Shown here piece by piece: positions 63,535-64,000 of a DNA stretch of 64,000 bases. The notes below the pieces were generated by a model. It saw only the letters and a program-made list of their open reading frames with translations, did not search any database and was not told the DNA's origin. The DNA lies in the NCBI RefSeq assembly GCF_001280305.1, contig NZ_CP012623.1, positions 434,001-498,000 on the forward strand, in the 5' to 3' direction. How positions within the stretch are numbered: position 1 is the first letter of the stretch; each line of letters starts with the position of its first letter. The position numbers and the translations under genes were made by a program. Source of the DNA: Hymenobacter sp. DG25A (GTDB taxonomy: Bacteria; Bacteroidota; Bacteroidia; Cytophagales; Hymenobacteraceae).

Positions 63535-63691
63535 CGTCATTGCGAGGCACGAAGCAATCCGTCCTCTAAAATGTACTGAACCCTCAAAAAACCAGAAAGC
63601 CCTTGGCACCTGTGCGGTAGTCAAGGGCTTTCTGGTTTAAGGAAGTGCCGGGAGTTGAAAAGGACGGATTGCTTCGTGCCTCGCAATGACG
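63535..63691. repeat. Element with perfect 31-bp inverted ends and internal terminator
   Basis: Arms 63535-63565 and 63661-63691 are perfectly complementary (31 of 31); ends read CGTCATTGCGAGGCACGAAG. Inside lies a 17-bp terminator-like hairpin (63589-63605 with 63622-63638). The left arm starts 5 nt after the SirB1-like stop and the right arm ends 2 nt before the GIY-YIG stop codon. Length 157 nt, no ORF inside. Confidence 0.8.
63589..63638. terminator. Bidirectional terminator inside the 31-bp repeat element
   Basis: AAACCAGAAAGCCCTTG / CAAGGGCTTTCTGGTTT between the convergent SirB1-like and GIY-YIG genes. Confidence 0.8.
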
Positions 63692-63693
63692 CA

Positions 63694-63978
63694 TTAAGTC
63701 AGATCCTCATACAAATCCCGCCAGTCCGGATTAAAGCTATTTATAAGGTCCAGCTTCTTTTGCCGGGAGCCTCCTTTTAATTGTTTTTCTCTGTCAATGG
63801 CAAGGCGCGCATCAGTGTAATCCTCAAAATATACGAGCTGGTGCAGATTGTATTTCTTGGTAAAACCTTGGTGCAAGCCAGTCATATGCTCGTATACCCG
63901 GCGTTTTAAGTCATTGGTTACACCAATGTATAAAGTGCTTCTATTCTGATTTGTAAGAATATAAATAAAGTAGCGCAA
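63694..63978 (-). CDS. GIY-YIG family protein, start uncertain
   Basis: 94 aa. YFIYILTNQNRSTLYIGVTNDLKRRVYEHMTG shows the GIY-YIG fold (YIL...YIGVTN, then catalytic Arg in LKRRVYEH), followed by FTKKYNLHQLVYFEDYTDARLAIDREKQLKGGSRQKKLDLI (Glu metal ligand near REKQLK). Size and layout match the small stand-alone YhbQ/UPF0213 type group. Start TTG at 63978 aligns with the usual Met; no ATG is in frame and the frame is open to the window edge, so a start outside is possible. The stop lies 2 nt from the 31-bp repeat arm. Confidence 0.88.
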   Translation of the reverse strand: MRYFIYILTNQNRSTLYIGVTNDLKRRVYEHMTGLHQGFTKKYNLHQLVYFEDYTDARLAIDREKQLKGGSRQKKLDLINSFNPDWRDLYEDLT

Positions 63979-64000
63979 AGCGTGTAAGTGCTTCCTAGAG

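Overview
The window looks like chromosomal DNA of a Bacteroidota bacterium, most probably Cytophagales close to Hymenobacter. The evidence is a type IX secretion sorting domain, Bacteroidota-type promoters (TTG, about 20 bp, TAnnTTTG), few Shine-Dalgarno sites, fairly high GC, and Bacteroidota forms of LptD, the OMP_b-brl_3 receptor, S16 and Rho. No rRNA, tRNA, CRISPR array, prophage or insertion-sequence transposase was seen. The genus is an inference; there is no 16S gene to test it.

Layout. 1-3.9 kb: the end of a secreted T9SS protein, a MORN/TonB_C protein and thioredoxin. 3.9-4.8 kb: a gap with a probable decayed lipoprotein gene. 4.8-18.1 kb: a minus-strand block with dnaE, a LysM protein, a LysM lytic transglycosylase, a TonB-type receptor, an O-methyltransferase, an M16 peptidase and a GT9 glycosyltransferase. 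18.3-25.1 kb: an M24 peptidase, an OmpA/TSP3 protein, DUF4252 and other exported proteins, and an EVE-domain protein. 25.2-28.9 kb: a PolX/PHP protein, a second GT9, a small conserved protein and OsmC. 29-39.6 kb: serS and rho divergent, a DsbA-like protein, a UbiA/methyltransferase pair, PBP1A and a TIGR01777 epimerase. 39.7-45.9 kb: folE with a PTPS/QueD partner, a coiled-coil secreted protein, a pyrophosphatase-like lipoprotein and an M1 peptidase. 46-48.5 kb: the rpsP-rimM-trmD-rplS operon. 48.8-57.8 kb: a desaturase, an RluA-type synthase, CreD, PanB, and an envelope group of LptD, amidase and MlaD. 57.9-64 kb: an MCC-type carboxyltransferase, an acyltransferase, an enoyl-CoA hydratase, small proteins and a GIY-YIG protein.

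Most genes are housekeeping or envelope genes. The less ordinary signals are: (1) a 166-nt strongly structured inverted-repeat element just upstream of the EVE gene; (2) two interleaved helices, one followed by a U-run, between rpsP and rimM; (3) two elements with perfect 31-bp inverted ends, one of them abutting a GIY-YIG gene; (4) apparent pseudoenzymes, namely a PolX without its Asp-x-Asp pair and a lipoprotein pyrophosphatase without its metal-binding aspartates. Positions of motifs inside proteins are approximate, and family assignments come from motif recognition without any database search.
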